DNA of 15,793 nucleotides from Alphaproteobacteria bacterium (GTDB lineage: Bacteria > Pseudomonadota > Alphaproteobacteria > UBA2136 > UBA6156). Where the stretch lies: positions 1 through 15,793 of the forward strand of contig JAIXXE010000145.1 in the NCBI GenBank assembly GCA_027490875.1, in the 5' to 3' direction. A program made the position numbers and the translations under genes. Position 1 is the stretch's first letter; the number at the start of each line of letters is the position of its first letter. The notes beneath the pieces are model-generated. The model saw only the letters and a list, made by a program, of their open reading frames with translations. It did not search any database and had not been told where the DNA came from. Below, in pieces: positions 1 through 7,433 of this stretch.

Positions 1-16
1 ATCGCTTGCCGATTTT

Positions 17-124
17 GGGCCCCCTGCGGCTATCAGGAATAACATGAGAGCAAGATTGTTATTCCAGATACGGGTTGGGGGCCCGAACAATGAACCATTG
101 TTCTCCCCAACCGCGTTCTGGAAT
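17..124. repeat. Nested palindromic intergenic element
   Basis: Several inverted repeats overlap here. GGAATAAC at 36-43 pairs with GTTATTCC at 58-65, and the stem extends through TATC 31-34 with GATA 67-70. GGGCCCCC at 17-24 pairs with GGGGGCCC at 77-84 around the same centre. A second hairpin uses 61-68 with 117-124, 73-80 with 105-112, and GAACAATG 85-92 with CATTGTTC 96-103. The two hairpins share 61-70, so they exclude each other. No coding frame is convincing here. The layout resembles the short palindromic repeats scattered between genes in many proteobacteria, but I cannot place it in a named family. Confidence 0.6.
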
Positions 125-148
125 GACGGGTGCGGCTGTGGCAAGTAA

Positions 149-167
149 TGATGGGCTTCGCTATAAC
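149..167 (+). repeat. Dispersed repeat, copy 1
   Basis: TGATGGGCTTCGCT followed by ATAAC recurs at 9942-9962, where only two extra bases (CT) interrupt the match. Both copies lie between genes and directly follow a palindromic stretch, which suggests the tail of one degenerate intergenic repeat family. Confidence 0.5.
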
Positions 168-199
168 TTCAAGGAGCATTCAAAGCAGCCTTCGCTGGA

Positions 200-246
200 A
201 AGAAATAAAAAGCAACATGGGCGCCTTTCCCGAAGGAAAGACGCCC
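200..246 (-). terminator. Intrinsic terminator-like hairpin with UUCG loop
   Basis: Positions 219-230 and 235-246 form a 12-bp stem. Read on the minus strand, every position pairs (one as G-U) and the loop is a C(UUCG)G tetraloop, which is unusually stable. Read on the plus strand the same position is a C-A mismatch, so minus-strand RNA is favoured. A T-rich run follows on the minus strand after about seven bases (plus 200-213). It lies downstream of the minus-strand orphan gene and is its likely 3' end. The gap between stem and T-run is longer than ideal. Confidence 0.55.
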
Positions 247-270
247 ATAAAGCAGAGTTTTATGTATAAA

Positions 271-290
271 CCTAGACTTCTGAATCTAGG
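271..290. repeat. Short inverted repeat
   Basis: CCTAGA at 271-276 pairs with TCTAGG at 285-290 around an 8-base loop. On the minus strand it is followed by TTTATA. It lies between the 292-309 palindrome and the UUCG hairpin, and may be part of a composite 3' end. Confidence 0.45.
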
Positions 291-291
291 C

Positions 292-309
292 GGTCATGAC
301 ATCATGACC
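292..309. repeat. Perfect 18-bp palindrome GGTCATGA-CA-TCATGACC
   Basis: Two perfect 8-bp arms flank a 2-base centre. It sits 16 bp past the stop codon of the minus-strand gene. The short centre is more typical of a site bound by a dimeric protein than of an RNA hairpin. No T-run follows. Its role is unknown. Confidence 0.5.
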
Positions 310-325
310 AACGAGTCACTGACCA

Positions 326-853
326 TCAGCGGACGGCGGCGAAAGCTCCGTTCATCGGAGCCGGCCTGACAGGCTTGAGCGCAGTACCGACAGCCGCAAC
401 AACGCCAGCGACCGCAACGGACAGAAGGCCGAGCACGCCGCGAGACTTGCCGACGACAGTGTCCACAATGGCGACGCGGTCGAGCGACGTGCGCAAAGCC
501 AGCGTTGAACCACGGTCATATACCGAGCCATCGACAGACTTCATCGTATGGAGTGAAGCGCGAGGAGCGGTTGAGGCGAAGCCGCGGTGTTCGACGCCGG
601 AACGTTCCGCGCAATCATGCCGCGCAGAGGCAGCGCCGATGACGACAACGATCGGGCGTTGCAGGGTCGAGCCGCCAGACAGATCGTGATGCCGATCAAC
701 AACGGTCTTCGACATGATGTTTCCGGCAACAGCTGAACGCTCGAGCGCCTCGTTCTTGACGGTCCGCGGAGCAACAGGATGAATGCCGAATTGCGCAAGG
801 CCGACAACCCGAGCCGCCAAAACGGTGTGCAGTGTGAGGAGTCTTCGAATCAT
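326..853 (-). CDS. Hypothetical protein with C-terminal hydrophobic segment (orphan)
   Basis: I do not recognise this 175-residue protein. The start chosen is the ATG at 853 because GGAG lies seven bases before it; an upstream in-frame GTG at 934 has no comparable site. The N-terminus (MIRRLLTLHTVLAARVVGLA) is basic then hydrophobic and could be a weak signal sequence or anchor. The middle is hydrophilic with no motif I can name. Residues near the C-terminus (VLGLLSVAVAGVVAAVGTAL) could span a membrane. Codons look genuinely coding but use GTT, GTC, GCT and TCG more freely than the neighbouring genes, which hints at a different origin. It stands alone: pnp ends upstream with its own terminator, and tandem palindromes lie downstream. 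An opposite-strand frame at 375-689 is open but low in complexity and probably a shadow. Confidence 0.5.
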   Translation of the reverse strand: MIRRLLTLHTVLAARVVGLAQFGIHPVAPRTVKNEALERSAVAGNIMSKTVVDRHHDLSGGSTLQRPIVVVIGAASARHDCAERSGVEHRGFASTAPRASLHTMKSVDGSVYDRGSTLALRTSLDRVAIVDTVVGKSRGVLGLLSVAVAGVVAAVGTALKPVRPAPMNGAFAAVR

Positions 854-934
854 GACAGTCTCCAGTGTAGTATCAGCGTTTCGAATGACGCGAGAAAAAG
901 GAAGCACCGAAGCACCTCTTTTATCAAGCGGCAC

Positions 935-988
935 AAGGCTTAACCTTTAAAGACTAACAAACTGAAAAAGGATTGCAAGCCTTTTTTT
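935..988 (+). terminator. Terminator-like hairpin facing rightward
   Basis: AAGGCTT at 935-941 pairs with AAGCCTT at 977-983, CCTTT at 944-948 pairs with AAAGG at 967-971, and seven T residues run from 982 to 988. In plus orientation this has the shape of an intrinsic terminator, although the loop is long. No plus-strand gene precedes it. It could end an antisense transcript of the 326-853 gene, or the repeat could simply flank that gene's promoter region. Confidence 0.35.
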
Positions 989-1031
989 CAAAATAAGCCA
1001 AAACCTTAAGCATAGAAGCCATCAAAGCCCT

Positions 1032-1056
1032 AAAAAAGGGCCCCAAAGGGGCCCTT
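1032..1056 (-). terminator. Intrinsic terminator of pnp
   Basis: On the minus strand AAGGGCCCC, a TTT loop and GGGGCCCTT form a 9-bp GC-rich stem followed by a run of six T residues. It begins 17 bases after the pnp stop codon. This is a textbook rho-independent terminator. Confidence 0.9.
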
Positions 1057-1073
1057 AACCTACCAACGTAGCC

Positions 1074-3419
1074 CTAGCTTTCGCGGCGTGGGCGGCGTTC
1101 GCCACCACCCTCGCGGCGCGGGCCGCGGTCACCACCGCCCTCGCGGGGTGGGCCACGGTCGCCGCCACGGTCACGGCGTGGGCCGCGATCGCCACCCTCG
1201 CGGTTGCCGCGGCTGTCGTCGCCGCCTTCGGCACCTTCACCGCCCTCGCGAGGCTTGCGTTGGGTACCACCGCTGGCCAGCACGGCCTCAATGCGTTCGG
1301 CCACCACACCCACTTGCGGGATTTCCTTTATCGTCAGGCGGATTTTGCCGCGATCGTCGGTTTCCACCACCTTAATGGTCACTTGGTCGCCGCTTTGCAG
1401 CACGTCGGTAATGTGGCCGAGGCGCACGGGCACCACTTCACTCACGTGCACCAGCCCTTCCTTGCCTTCCATAAAGCTCACAAAGGCGCCAAAGTCGGTG
1501 GTGTTCAGCACTGTTCCGGCATACATCCCGCCAATATCAGGCTTGGCAAACATCCCATTAATTTTCGCCAACAGGGCCTTCAGTTGCACGCGGTCGGTAC
1601 TGGCCACCACCACCTTGCCTTCATCGTCCACATCAATGGTGGCGTTAAAGGTCTCGCACAGGCCGCGAATGGTCTCGCCGCCCTTACCAATCAGCACCCG
1701 AATTTCTTCTTTCGGGATCATGGTCGTTTCCATGGCGGGGGCAAAGTCAGAAATTTCTGCCTTCGCCTCGGTAATCGCCTTGGCCATCTTGCCTAAAATA
1801 TGCAGGCGGCCATGCATCGCTTGGGCGAGGGCCTCTTCCATAATTTCCTTGGTCACGCTGGTAATCTTCAAGTCCATCTGCAGCGCGGTGATGCCTTCCG
1901 CTGACCCAGCCACCTTAAAGTCCATATCACCCAAATGGTCTTCATCGCCCATGATGTCGCTCAGCACCACATAGTCGGCACCTTCCTTCACCAGGCCCAT
2001 GGCAATCCCGGCCACAGGGCGCGGCAGGGGCACACCGGCGGCCATCAGGGCCATGCTGGTGCCACACACGGTGGCCATACTGCTGCTGCCGTTGCTTTCC
2101 AGAATCTCACTCACCACCCGAATGACGTACGGGAACTGTTCCTTGGTCGGGAGCAGGGGGTTAATCGCGCGCCAAGCCAGCTTGCCGTGGCCCACTTCGC
2201 GGCGCCCGGGGGCACCCATGCGGCCAGTTTCGCCCACACTGAAGGGGGGGAAATTGTAGTGCAGCAAAAAGGCTTGTTTGCTCTCACCTTCCATGACGTC
2301 AATAATCTGGTCATCCTTACCAGTCCCAAGCGTTGTAACCACCAGCGCCTGTGTTTCGCCGCGCGTGAACAGCGCACTGCCGTGGGTACGGGGCAATACG
2401 TCAACCTCGGCCACAATCGGGCGAACCTGGTCGGTCGCGCGGCCATCGATGCGGGTCTTCTTCTTCAGCACATCCAAGCGCAGAACGTCGGCTTCCATGC
2501 CCTTAATCAGCTTGGCAACCTTGTCGGCCATTTTTTGAGACTCTGCGCTGTCACGCCCTTCACCTTCTGGGCCGGCATGCTCGGTCACGGCGGCGTCGCG
2601 TACGGCTTTAAGGGCTTTTACGCGCTCTTGTTTATCAACAATCTTGTAGGCGGCCACAATCCCTTCGGCGTAACCCTTGGCCAACTTGGCTTCCAGCGCC
2701 GATGTATCTTCGGCGGCAGGCATTACATGGGCCTTTTTGCCCGCGGCCGCCTTAAGCTCTTCAATCGCCGCAATCACTTTTTGCATGCGGCTATGGCCAA
2801 ACATCACGGCTTCCAGCATCACCTCTTCGGGCAATTCCTTGGCTTCCGATTCCACCATCAGCACGCCTTCGGCCGTTCCGGCAACCACCAAATCGAGCAG
2901 GCTGTTGGCCTGCTCGCTTACGGTTGGGTTAAGCACCAAGGTGTTATCAATCAACCCCACGCGGGCGGCGGCAATCGGGCCCATGAAGGGCACACCCGAA
3001 AGCGCCAACGCTGCGCTGGCGGCAACCATGGCGGCAATGTCGGCTTCGTTTTCTTTATCGTACTGCAACACGGTGGCAACCACCTGAACTTCGTGCTTAA
3101 AGCCTTTGGGGAACAGGGGGCGAATCGGGCGGTCAATCAGGCGGCTGACCAAGGTCTCGCGCTCGCCGGGCTGGCCTTCACGCTTTTTAAAGCCACCGGG
3201 GATGCGGCCACCAGCGTAGAATTTTTCCATGTAGTTCACGGTCAGGGGGAAGAAATCCACGCCTGCCTTGGGTTCTTTGGCAAACACACAGGTACCAAGC
3301 ACCACGGTTTCGCCGTAGGTTACCACCACGGCACCATCGGTCTGACGGGCCATTTTGCCGGTTTCGATGGTGAGGGGCTTGCCACCCCATTCAATGGTTT
3401 TTTTGTAAATGGTGAACAT
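1074..3419 (-). CDS. pnp: Polyribonucleotide nucleotidyltransferase (PNPase)
   Basis: PNPase degrades RNA from the 3' end by phosphorolysis and works in the cytoplasm, often within the degradosome. The 781 residues follow the family order. A first RNase PH core covers about 10-145, a linker helical domain follows, and a second RNase PH core runs from about 325 to 545. It carries GDEDHLGDMDFK at 491-502, with D494, D500 and K502 aligned to the catalytic residues of the E. coli enzyme. The KH domain has GKGG at 578-581, and an S1 domain spans about 628-700. The N-terminus (MFTIYKKTIEWGGKPLTIET) matches the family, which fixes the start although the Shine-Dalgarno is weak. The last 65 residues are a Gly/Arg/Asp-rich tail with repeated GGDRGPxRE units. 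rpsO, the usual upstream partner, is absent; the next gene upstream on this strand encodes an EAL protein. Confidence 0.98.
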   Translation of the reverse strand: MFTIYKKTIEWGGKPLTIETGKMARQTDGAVVVTYGETVVLGTCVFAKEPKAGVDFFPLTVNYMEKFYAGGRIPGGFKKREGQPGERETLVSRLIDRPIRPLFPKGFKHEVQVVATVLQYDKENEADIAAMVAASAALALSGVPFMGPIAAARVGLIDNTLVLNPTVSEQANSLLDLVVAGTAEGVLMVESEAKELPEEVMLEAVMFGHSRMQKVIAAIEELKAAAGKKAHVMPAAEDTSALEAKLAKGYAEGIVAAYKIVDKQERVKALKAVRDAAVTEHAGPEGEGRDSAESQKMADKVAKLIKGMEADVLRLDVLKKKTRIDGRATDQVRPIVAEVDVLPRTHGSALFTRGETQALVVTTLGTGKDDQIIDVMEGESKQAFLLHYNFPPFSVGETGRMGAPGRREVGHGKLAWRAINPLLPTKEQFPYVIRVVSEILESNGSSSMATVCGTSMALMAAGVPLPRPVAGIAMGLVKEGADYVVLSDIMGDEDHLGDMDFKVAGSAEGITALQMDLKITSVTKEIMEEALAQAMHGRLHILGKMAKAITEAKAEISDFAPAMETTMIPKEEIRVLIGKGGETIRGLCETFNATIDVDDEGKVVVASTDRVQLKALLAKINGMFAKPDIGGMYAGTVLNTTDFGAFVSFMEGKEGLVHVSEVVPVRLGHITDVLQSGDQVTIKVVETDDRGKIRLTIKEIPQVGVVAERIEAVLASGGTQRKPREGGEGAEGGDDSRGNREGGDRGPRRDRGGDRGPPREGGGDRGPRREGGGERRPRRES

Positions 3420-3552
3420 CGCGTGTCACTTTCTGTTTCAGCTCTGGGGTGGTCAGGAAGAGAAAGGGCGGGGAAAATCTGAAGAGATTGGCCCGCAGAA
3501 TCCGCTTTGTGTCCGCTGCCCCGTAGGGGTTTATCGTGTCGTTTCGCCGTAG

Positions 3553-3581
3553 CTTATGCCACACTTTGGGGGGTGAGGCAA
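3553..3581 (-). promoter_or_regulatory. Possible promoter for pnp
   Basis: On the minus strand TTGCCT (plus 3576-3581), a 17-base spacer and CATAAG (plus 3553-3558) lie about 130 bases before the pnp start codon. The spacing is ideal but the -10 match is poor. This would leave a long 5' leader, in keeping with the autoregulated leaders known for pnp in enterobacteria. Confidence 0.3.
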
Positions 3582-3635
3582 GGCCCGAACCAACAAGCCC
3601 GCCTGCACCAACAGCAGCAGTTAAATCACAGTAAC

Positions 3636-5744
3636 TTAACTGATAAACGTCTTCTGCCAGCCTTCTGCGGGGAGTTCTGGCTGGGGGGGGGCAAAGTAGT
3701 AACCTTGGCCAAAGTCAATTCCAATCCCCTTCAGGGCTGTCATGGCGTCTTGGTGTTCAACCATTTCCGCGATGGTGGAAATTTGCTTTTGCTTGGCCAC
3801 ATCGGCCAGAGCCTTTACAAAGGCCTGGTCATCGCCGTTGAGGTGAAGATTGCGCACAAAAGAGCCATCAATTTTAATGTAATCGAGGTCGAGCTGCCGG
3901 ATATAGTTGAAACTGGAGTAACCCACACCACAGTCATCAAGGGCAAACCCTGCGCCCAAAGCGCGTAATTCGGTCATGAAGTTCTTGACCTGTTGCAGGT
4001 CGCGCAACAGGGCTGTTTCCGTAATTTCGAACACCAAGGATTTAGGCGGCAGCTTTGCGGCCAACAATGCGGCCTTGGCCTCTCTCAAAAACTCTTCGTT
4101 ATCAAAGGTTTTCCCCGACAGGTTAATGCTCAGGTGCACCTTACGGTTCTGGTTGTGCCACAGCTTGAGCATTTCAATCGCCCGCTGCATGACAATCAAA
4201 TCCAGCTTACCAATCAGGCCATACTCTTCGGCGCTGGCCAAAAACTTACCGGGCGGCACAATGCTGCCGTCGGTATCCATTAAACGCAGCAACACTTCGT
4301 AATGTTCAATGCGGGTGGCAATGGCCGGCCCACTCAGCGGGACAATCGGCTGGTAATACAACACAATGCGCTGCTGTTGCTCGTTGAGGCACTCATTGAC
4401 CATCTCCACCCATTCCAGATGCCCTTCAGCAATCTGGTTTTGGGTATTGTTGGCGTCAAACATTTCAATTTTATGAGGGCCACGCTGCTTGGCACGCACC
4501 AGGGCATCCATCGCATGGGCCAGCAACGCATCGGCGTTATCACCGTCTTGGGGGTAGAGCGCCGCCCCGCCCGAAAGATTCAGCGTCAGTACCCCATTTT
4601 CAAGCGGCAGTGGGCGATTACCGAGCGAGTTCTGCAGCCGCTCCAAGCGGGGTGGTACATCCTCGGCGCGCACATCGCGTAGCAGAATTGCAAACGTATC
4701 ACCATTCAACCTTGCTACCACATCACCGGTACGCACGTTATCTTTCAGCACTTGCGCCATATGGATGAGGTATTTATCCCCCACCAGATGGCCGTGAGTT
4801 TGGTTAATATAGGCAAAGCGGTCAACATCCAGCACCAGCAGGGCACCGCTGCGATTCTCGCGTTTGGCAGCGCGCAGCGTACGGTTCATTTCCTCCTGAA
4901 TGCGCTGGCGGTTCATCACGCCGGTCAGGGCATCGTGGTTTACCAAGTAGTAAATCTGGTCGGTGTTGGCTTTTTGGCTGGAAACATCGCGCGCCACGCC
5001 ACGAAACCCTACAATGGCCCCTGTAGGCCCTTGCAACGGCATACCGCTCAGGCTCCAGCAGATGCGGCCACCAAAACGGTCAGCGCTCCAGTAGTCACGT
5101 TCATAGAAAGGTCTGGGGTTACGGGCAATTTCGGCAAATTCATCTTCCACCCGTAGTTTTTCTTCTGGTAAAAAACTCCCCGTGAGGTTGCTGCCGACAG
5201 TGCTGGCGGCACTTGGTCGTTTACGGTTGCTGGAAAAAGTAAGGTTAAGGTTCAGATCAGTCTCCCAAAGCCAATCGGCGCACAGGTCGGCCATATCATG
5301 AAAGCGGGTTTCGGCCTGCTCGAACAACAGCTGCATCTGCCGCTGCGAGGCCTTGAGGTGCTGCCACTCCTCCATCAGGCGCAGCAAGGTGGTTAAACGC
5401 TGCGGAGAAAGATCATCCAAAGCCAACCCTAAGGGTACTCCGGCTCGATGGGCGACTTCGGCCACAGCCGCATCAGCCGTTAACAAGCCCAGCTGAAGAG
5501 TTGGGACTCCCGGCAGCTCTTTCAATAGGTCTTCCAAACTGCGCGACACCGCAGTGGGGGCAATCAAAGCCAGTAAGGGTGCGGGGCGGTTGGCTGCGGC
5601 CTCTTTTAACAGTGATGCATAATCTTCCAACAAGGCCACGCGTTCGGTGCTCCAAGGCCCCCCGCCAGCCTTAATGAAGCTGCGCACCCGCTCAGCCAAA
5701 TCGGCCGGCATGACCAACACCAAGTGCGCTAATGAGGCAGGCAT
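3636..5744 (-). CDS. PAS-GGDEF-EAL protein, probable c-di-GMP phosphodiesterase
   Basis: This 702-residue soluble protein has no membrane segment. Residues 1-120 look like an alpha/beta, receiver-like domain that I cannot assign firmly. A helical linker follows, then a PAS-like sensor at about 145-258 and a GGDEF domain at about 265-430. The signature there reads NGDTF (347-351) instead of GGDEF, so cyclase activity is unlikely; it may only bind GTP or regulate. The EAL domain (about 440-695) keeps every residue known to bind metal or catalyse: E483 (motif EVL), N541, E573, D603 and D604, K624, E660 and Q680. Hydrolysis of cyclic di-GMP is therefore the expected activity. It lies 56 bp downstream of a small degenerate GGDEF gene on the same strand, so the two are probably co-transcribed, and divergent from flagellar genes. 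The start could also be the ATG at 5711. Confidence 0.93.
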   Translation of the reverse strand: MPASLAHLVLVMPADLAERVRSFIKAGGGPWSTERVALLEDYASLLKEAAANRPAPLLALIAPTAVSRSLEDLLKELPGVPTLQLGLLTADAAVAEVAHRAGVPLGLALDDLSPQRLTTLLRLMEEWQHLKASQRQMQLLFEQAETRFHDMADLCADWLWETDLNLNLTFSSNRKRPSAASTVGSNLTGSFLPEEKLRVEDEFAEIARNPRPFYERDYWSADRFGGRICWSLSGMPLQGPTGAIVGFRGVARDVSSQKANTDQIYYLVNHDALTGVMNRQRIQEEMNRTLRAAKRENRSGALLVLDVDRFAYINQTHGHLVGDKYLIHMAQVLKDNVRTGDVVARLNGDTFAILLRDVRAEDVPPRLERLQNSLGNRPLPLENGVLTLNLSGGAALYPQDGDNADALLAHAMDALVRAKQRGPHKIEMFDANNTQNQIAEGHLEWVEMVNECLNEQQQRIVLYYQPIVPLSGPAIATRIEHYEVLLRLMDTDGSIVPPGKFLASAEEYGLIGKLDLIVMQRAIEMLKLWHNQNRKVHLSINLSGKTFDNEEFLREAKAALLAAKLPPKSLVFEITETALLRDLQQVKNFMTELRALGAGFALDDCGVGYSSFNYIRQLDLDYIKIDGSFVRNLHLNGDDQAFVKALADVAKQKQISTIAEMVEHQDAMTALKGIGIDFGQGYYFAPPQPELPAEGWQKTFIS

Positions 5745-5800
5745 ATCTTACATTCTTATAGCTCTTGGGTGCAAATCAGTGCCTGACAATAAAATATTCA

Positions 5801-6538
5801 TTATTTAATCAATACATTAGGGCCTTTAGTGCGCCCATCAGCCAACTTTTGGTCAATCAAATAGAGCAATCCGGCCATGTCGGTGGCGGCGGGGTCTGAA
5901 CTTTCAACAATCGCCCCTACCACCGCCAGCGTTGTTTGGCCGTTGGTCAGTTCGTAGGTCTTATCCAAGGCTTTACGGATGCGGTCGCCCAAAATCATCG
6001 CACCTTTACCAGTCGTTTCGGGCAGCAGCACCATCAAGGTGCGTTCACCGGTACGGCCGGGGCTGTCGCTGTCGCGCACAAATTTCCTCATCACGCGGGC
6101 CACTTCGGCCACGACCAGGTTTAAATCTTCTTGCCCAAGCGTGCGGTGGTCTTTCCCGTTGGGGTTCAACGCGTCAAATTCAAAAGTCAGAATCGAAAAG
6201 GGCGTATCGTACCGTTGGGCACGGTGCAGTTCCTTTTCCAACAAATGGAACAGATAACGTCTTGAAAAGAGATGTGTTACTTCATCATAAGCCATCAGTT
6301 CACGCAGGTAGCGAACCGCAGTTTCAAGGGCCTTGCCGCTGCGCTCAAGCGTAATAACCAGGTCGGTGATTTTGGCCATCTCATCGCGCGAGATGGAAAT
6401 ATTGCCGTCCGTCAGGGTCAACCGTACCTTGTTGGCTTTCACGCGGCCAATAAAGGTTTCAGCCTCTTCCAGAGCACTTTCAATATCGCGGATGGTACGA
6501 ATGTCGTGCAATACCGCGGGTGAATCTTTTTGGGGCAT
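5801..6538 (-). CDS. Degenerate GGDEF-domain protein
   Basis: This is a 245-residue cytoplasmic protein. The start is the ATG at 6538 because AGAAGG sits six bases before it; an earlier in-frame start at 6601 lacks such a site. Residues 10-80 are mostly helical and probably coiled-coil. From about 84 (YDEVTHLFSRRYLFHLLEKE) to the end it follows the GGDEF fold. The signature position reads RTGERTL (162-168) in place of RxGGDEF, and the metal-binding FDxD region reads FEFDALNP, so it should not make cyclic di-GMP. Such proteins usually act as sensors, GTP-binding regulators or partners. Its neighbour downstream has a damaged GGDEF but an intact EAL domain, so the pair may work together. The divergent upstream gene is flgF, 134 bp away, so a role in motility is plausible but inferred. 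Confidence 0.85.
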   Translation of the reverse strand: MPQKDSPAVLHDIRTIRDIESALEEAETFIGRVKANKVRLTLTDGNISISRDEMAKITDLVITLERSGKALETAVRYLRELMAYDEVTHLFSRRYLFHLLEKELHRAQRYDTPFSILTFEFDALNPNGKDHRTLGQEDLNLVVAEVARVMRKFVRDSDSPGRTGERTLMVLLPETTGKGAMILGDRIRKALDKTYELTNGQTTLAVVGAIVESSDPAATDMAGLLYLIDQKLADGRTKGPNVLIK

Positions 6539-6645
6539 AGGGTGCCTTCTTTTTTTGTTCCAAAGCCAGGCCAGAGTAACGATCAAGCGTGAAGGAGGCA
6601 AGGGTATTTAGGCAACACTTTGCGATAAAACAACACGGTAATTCT

Positions 6646-6661
6646 TGGCACGCCCTGTGCA
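6646..6661 (+). promoter_or_regulatory. Sigma-54 promoter motif before flgF
   Basis: TGGCACG, four bases, then GTGCA places GG and GC twelve bases apart, as RpoN requires, with one mismatch to TGGCACG-N4-TTGCA. RpoN with an FlbD-type activator drives rod and ring genes in Caulobacter, so the context fits. The predicted start of transcription (about 6671-6672) falls right at the flgF ATG at 6673. Confidence 0.65.
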
Positions 6662-6672
6662 TATCTAGGCTC

Positions 6673-7416
6673 ATGCAAGAACTTGCCGTCCTCGCCTCCC
6701 GTACGCTGACCACGCAGCGTCAATTCACGGCCATTGCCGATAACGTGGCCAACGTGAACACGCATGGATTCCGCCGGCTGGAAATGAACTTTCGCGAGGT
6801 TATCAGCCGCCCCGGTGGTACCCCAACCGCCAGCTATGTGGCCGACCGTGCCCTGCTCATCAGCCAAGCCGATGGCGTCCACGAAAGCACCGGCAACGCG
6901 TTGGATGTTGCGTTGAGCGGCGATGGATTCTTTGCCATCGAGGTGAATGGCGTGACCCAATACACCCGCCGTGGCCAATTTGCCTTGGCCAGTGATGGCA
7001 CTTTGGTAACACCCGAGGGCCATTCGGTGCTCGATAACGCGGGCGCCCCCATCCAGTTTCCGCCCGAAGCACGCAATATTACCATTGCCACCGATGGTAC
7101 CGTGGCCACCGAAGGCGGCCAGTTGGGCCAGCTTGGGGTCTTTCAATTTTCGCCCGACGATCAAAAGTTACTGCAACGCGCAGGGGCCAGCGGGTTCATT
7201 CCTCAGTTAGGTGCTACGGCTGCCCCCGTCGATTTTGCGGTGCGTGGTGCGCCGCAACTGCGCCAGGGGTTCCTCGAAGCCAGCAACGTCAATGCCGTGC
7301 AGGAAATGGTGGATATGGAAACCGTCAGCCGGGCCTATCAGCAAAGCTTAACCTTGGCGCGCAGCCTCGAAGATCTCGAACAGCGCGCCATTCGTAACCT
7401 CAGCGGCAACAATTAA
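6673..7416 (+). CDS. flgF: Flagellar basal-body rod protein FlgF
   Basis: FlgF is a component of the flagellar rod in the periplasm and is exported by the flagellar type III apparatus. The 247 residues begin with the rod-family N-terminal block (QFTAIADNVANVNTHGFRR at about 17-35), which aligns with the usual ANNIANxNTxGFK. They end with the family's heptad-rich C-terminus (VNAVQEMVDMETVSRAYQQS), which packs in the rod core. The ATG at 6673 is chosen over an in-frame ATG at 6589 because the conserved N-terminal motif then starts at the usual distance, and the earlier start would lie upstream of the sigma-54 motif. There is no good Shine-Dalgarno. flgG follows after 17 bp, so the two form one transcript. 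Confidence 0.95.
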   Translation: MQELAVLASRTLTTQRQFTAIADNVANVNTHGFRRLEMNFREVISRPGGTPTASYVADRALLISQADGVHESTGNALDVALSGDGFFAIEVNGVTQYTRRGQFALASDGTLVTPEGHSVLDNAGAPIQFPPEARNITIATDGTVATEGGQLGQLGVFQFSPDDQKLLQRAGASGFIPQLGATAAPVDFAVRGAPQLRQGFLEASNVNAVQEMVDMETVSRAYQQSLTLARSLEDLEQRAIRNLSGNN

Positions 7417-7433
7417 ACCAGAAAGCCCCCGTC

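Noticed and set aside
75..269. Small plus-strand frame at the left edge
   Set aside because: It crosses several palindromes and the UUCG hairpin, has no ribosome site, and its composition looks random.
375..689. Plus-strand frame opposite the orphan gene
   Set aside because: It is dominated by Thr, Ser, Arg and Pro with no fold-like pattern. The minus-strand frame has a ribosome site and better codons.
1080..1200. Repetitive DNA at the end of pnp as a possible tandem repeat or CRISPR-like array
   Set aside because: The repetition is fully explained by the Arg/Gly-rich codons of the PNPase tail; there are no unique spacers.
1935..3482. Plus-strand open frame of 515 codons opposite pnp
   Set aside because: It is antisense to an unmistakable PNPase and rich in His, Gly and Phe, as expected from the reverse complement of the pnp codon bias. 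It has no motif.
3618..3642. Inverted repeat CAGTTAA/TTAACTG at the end of the EAL gene as a terminator
   Set aside because: The stem is AT-rich, overlaps the stop codon and has no T-run.
6589..6672. Longer flgF start at the ATG at 6589
   Set aside because: It would place the sigma-54 site inside the gene and add 28 residues before the conserved rod N-terminus.
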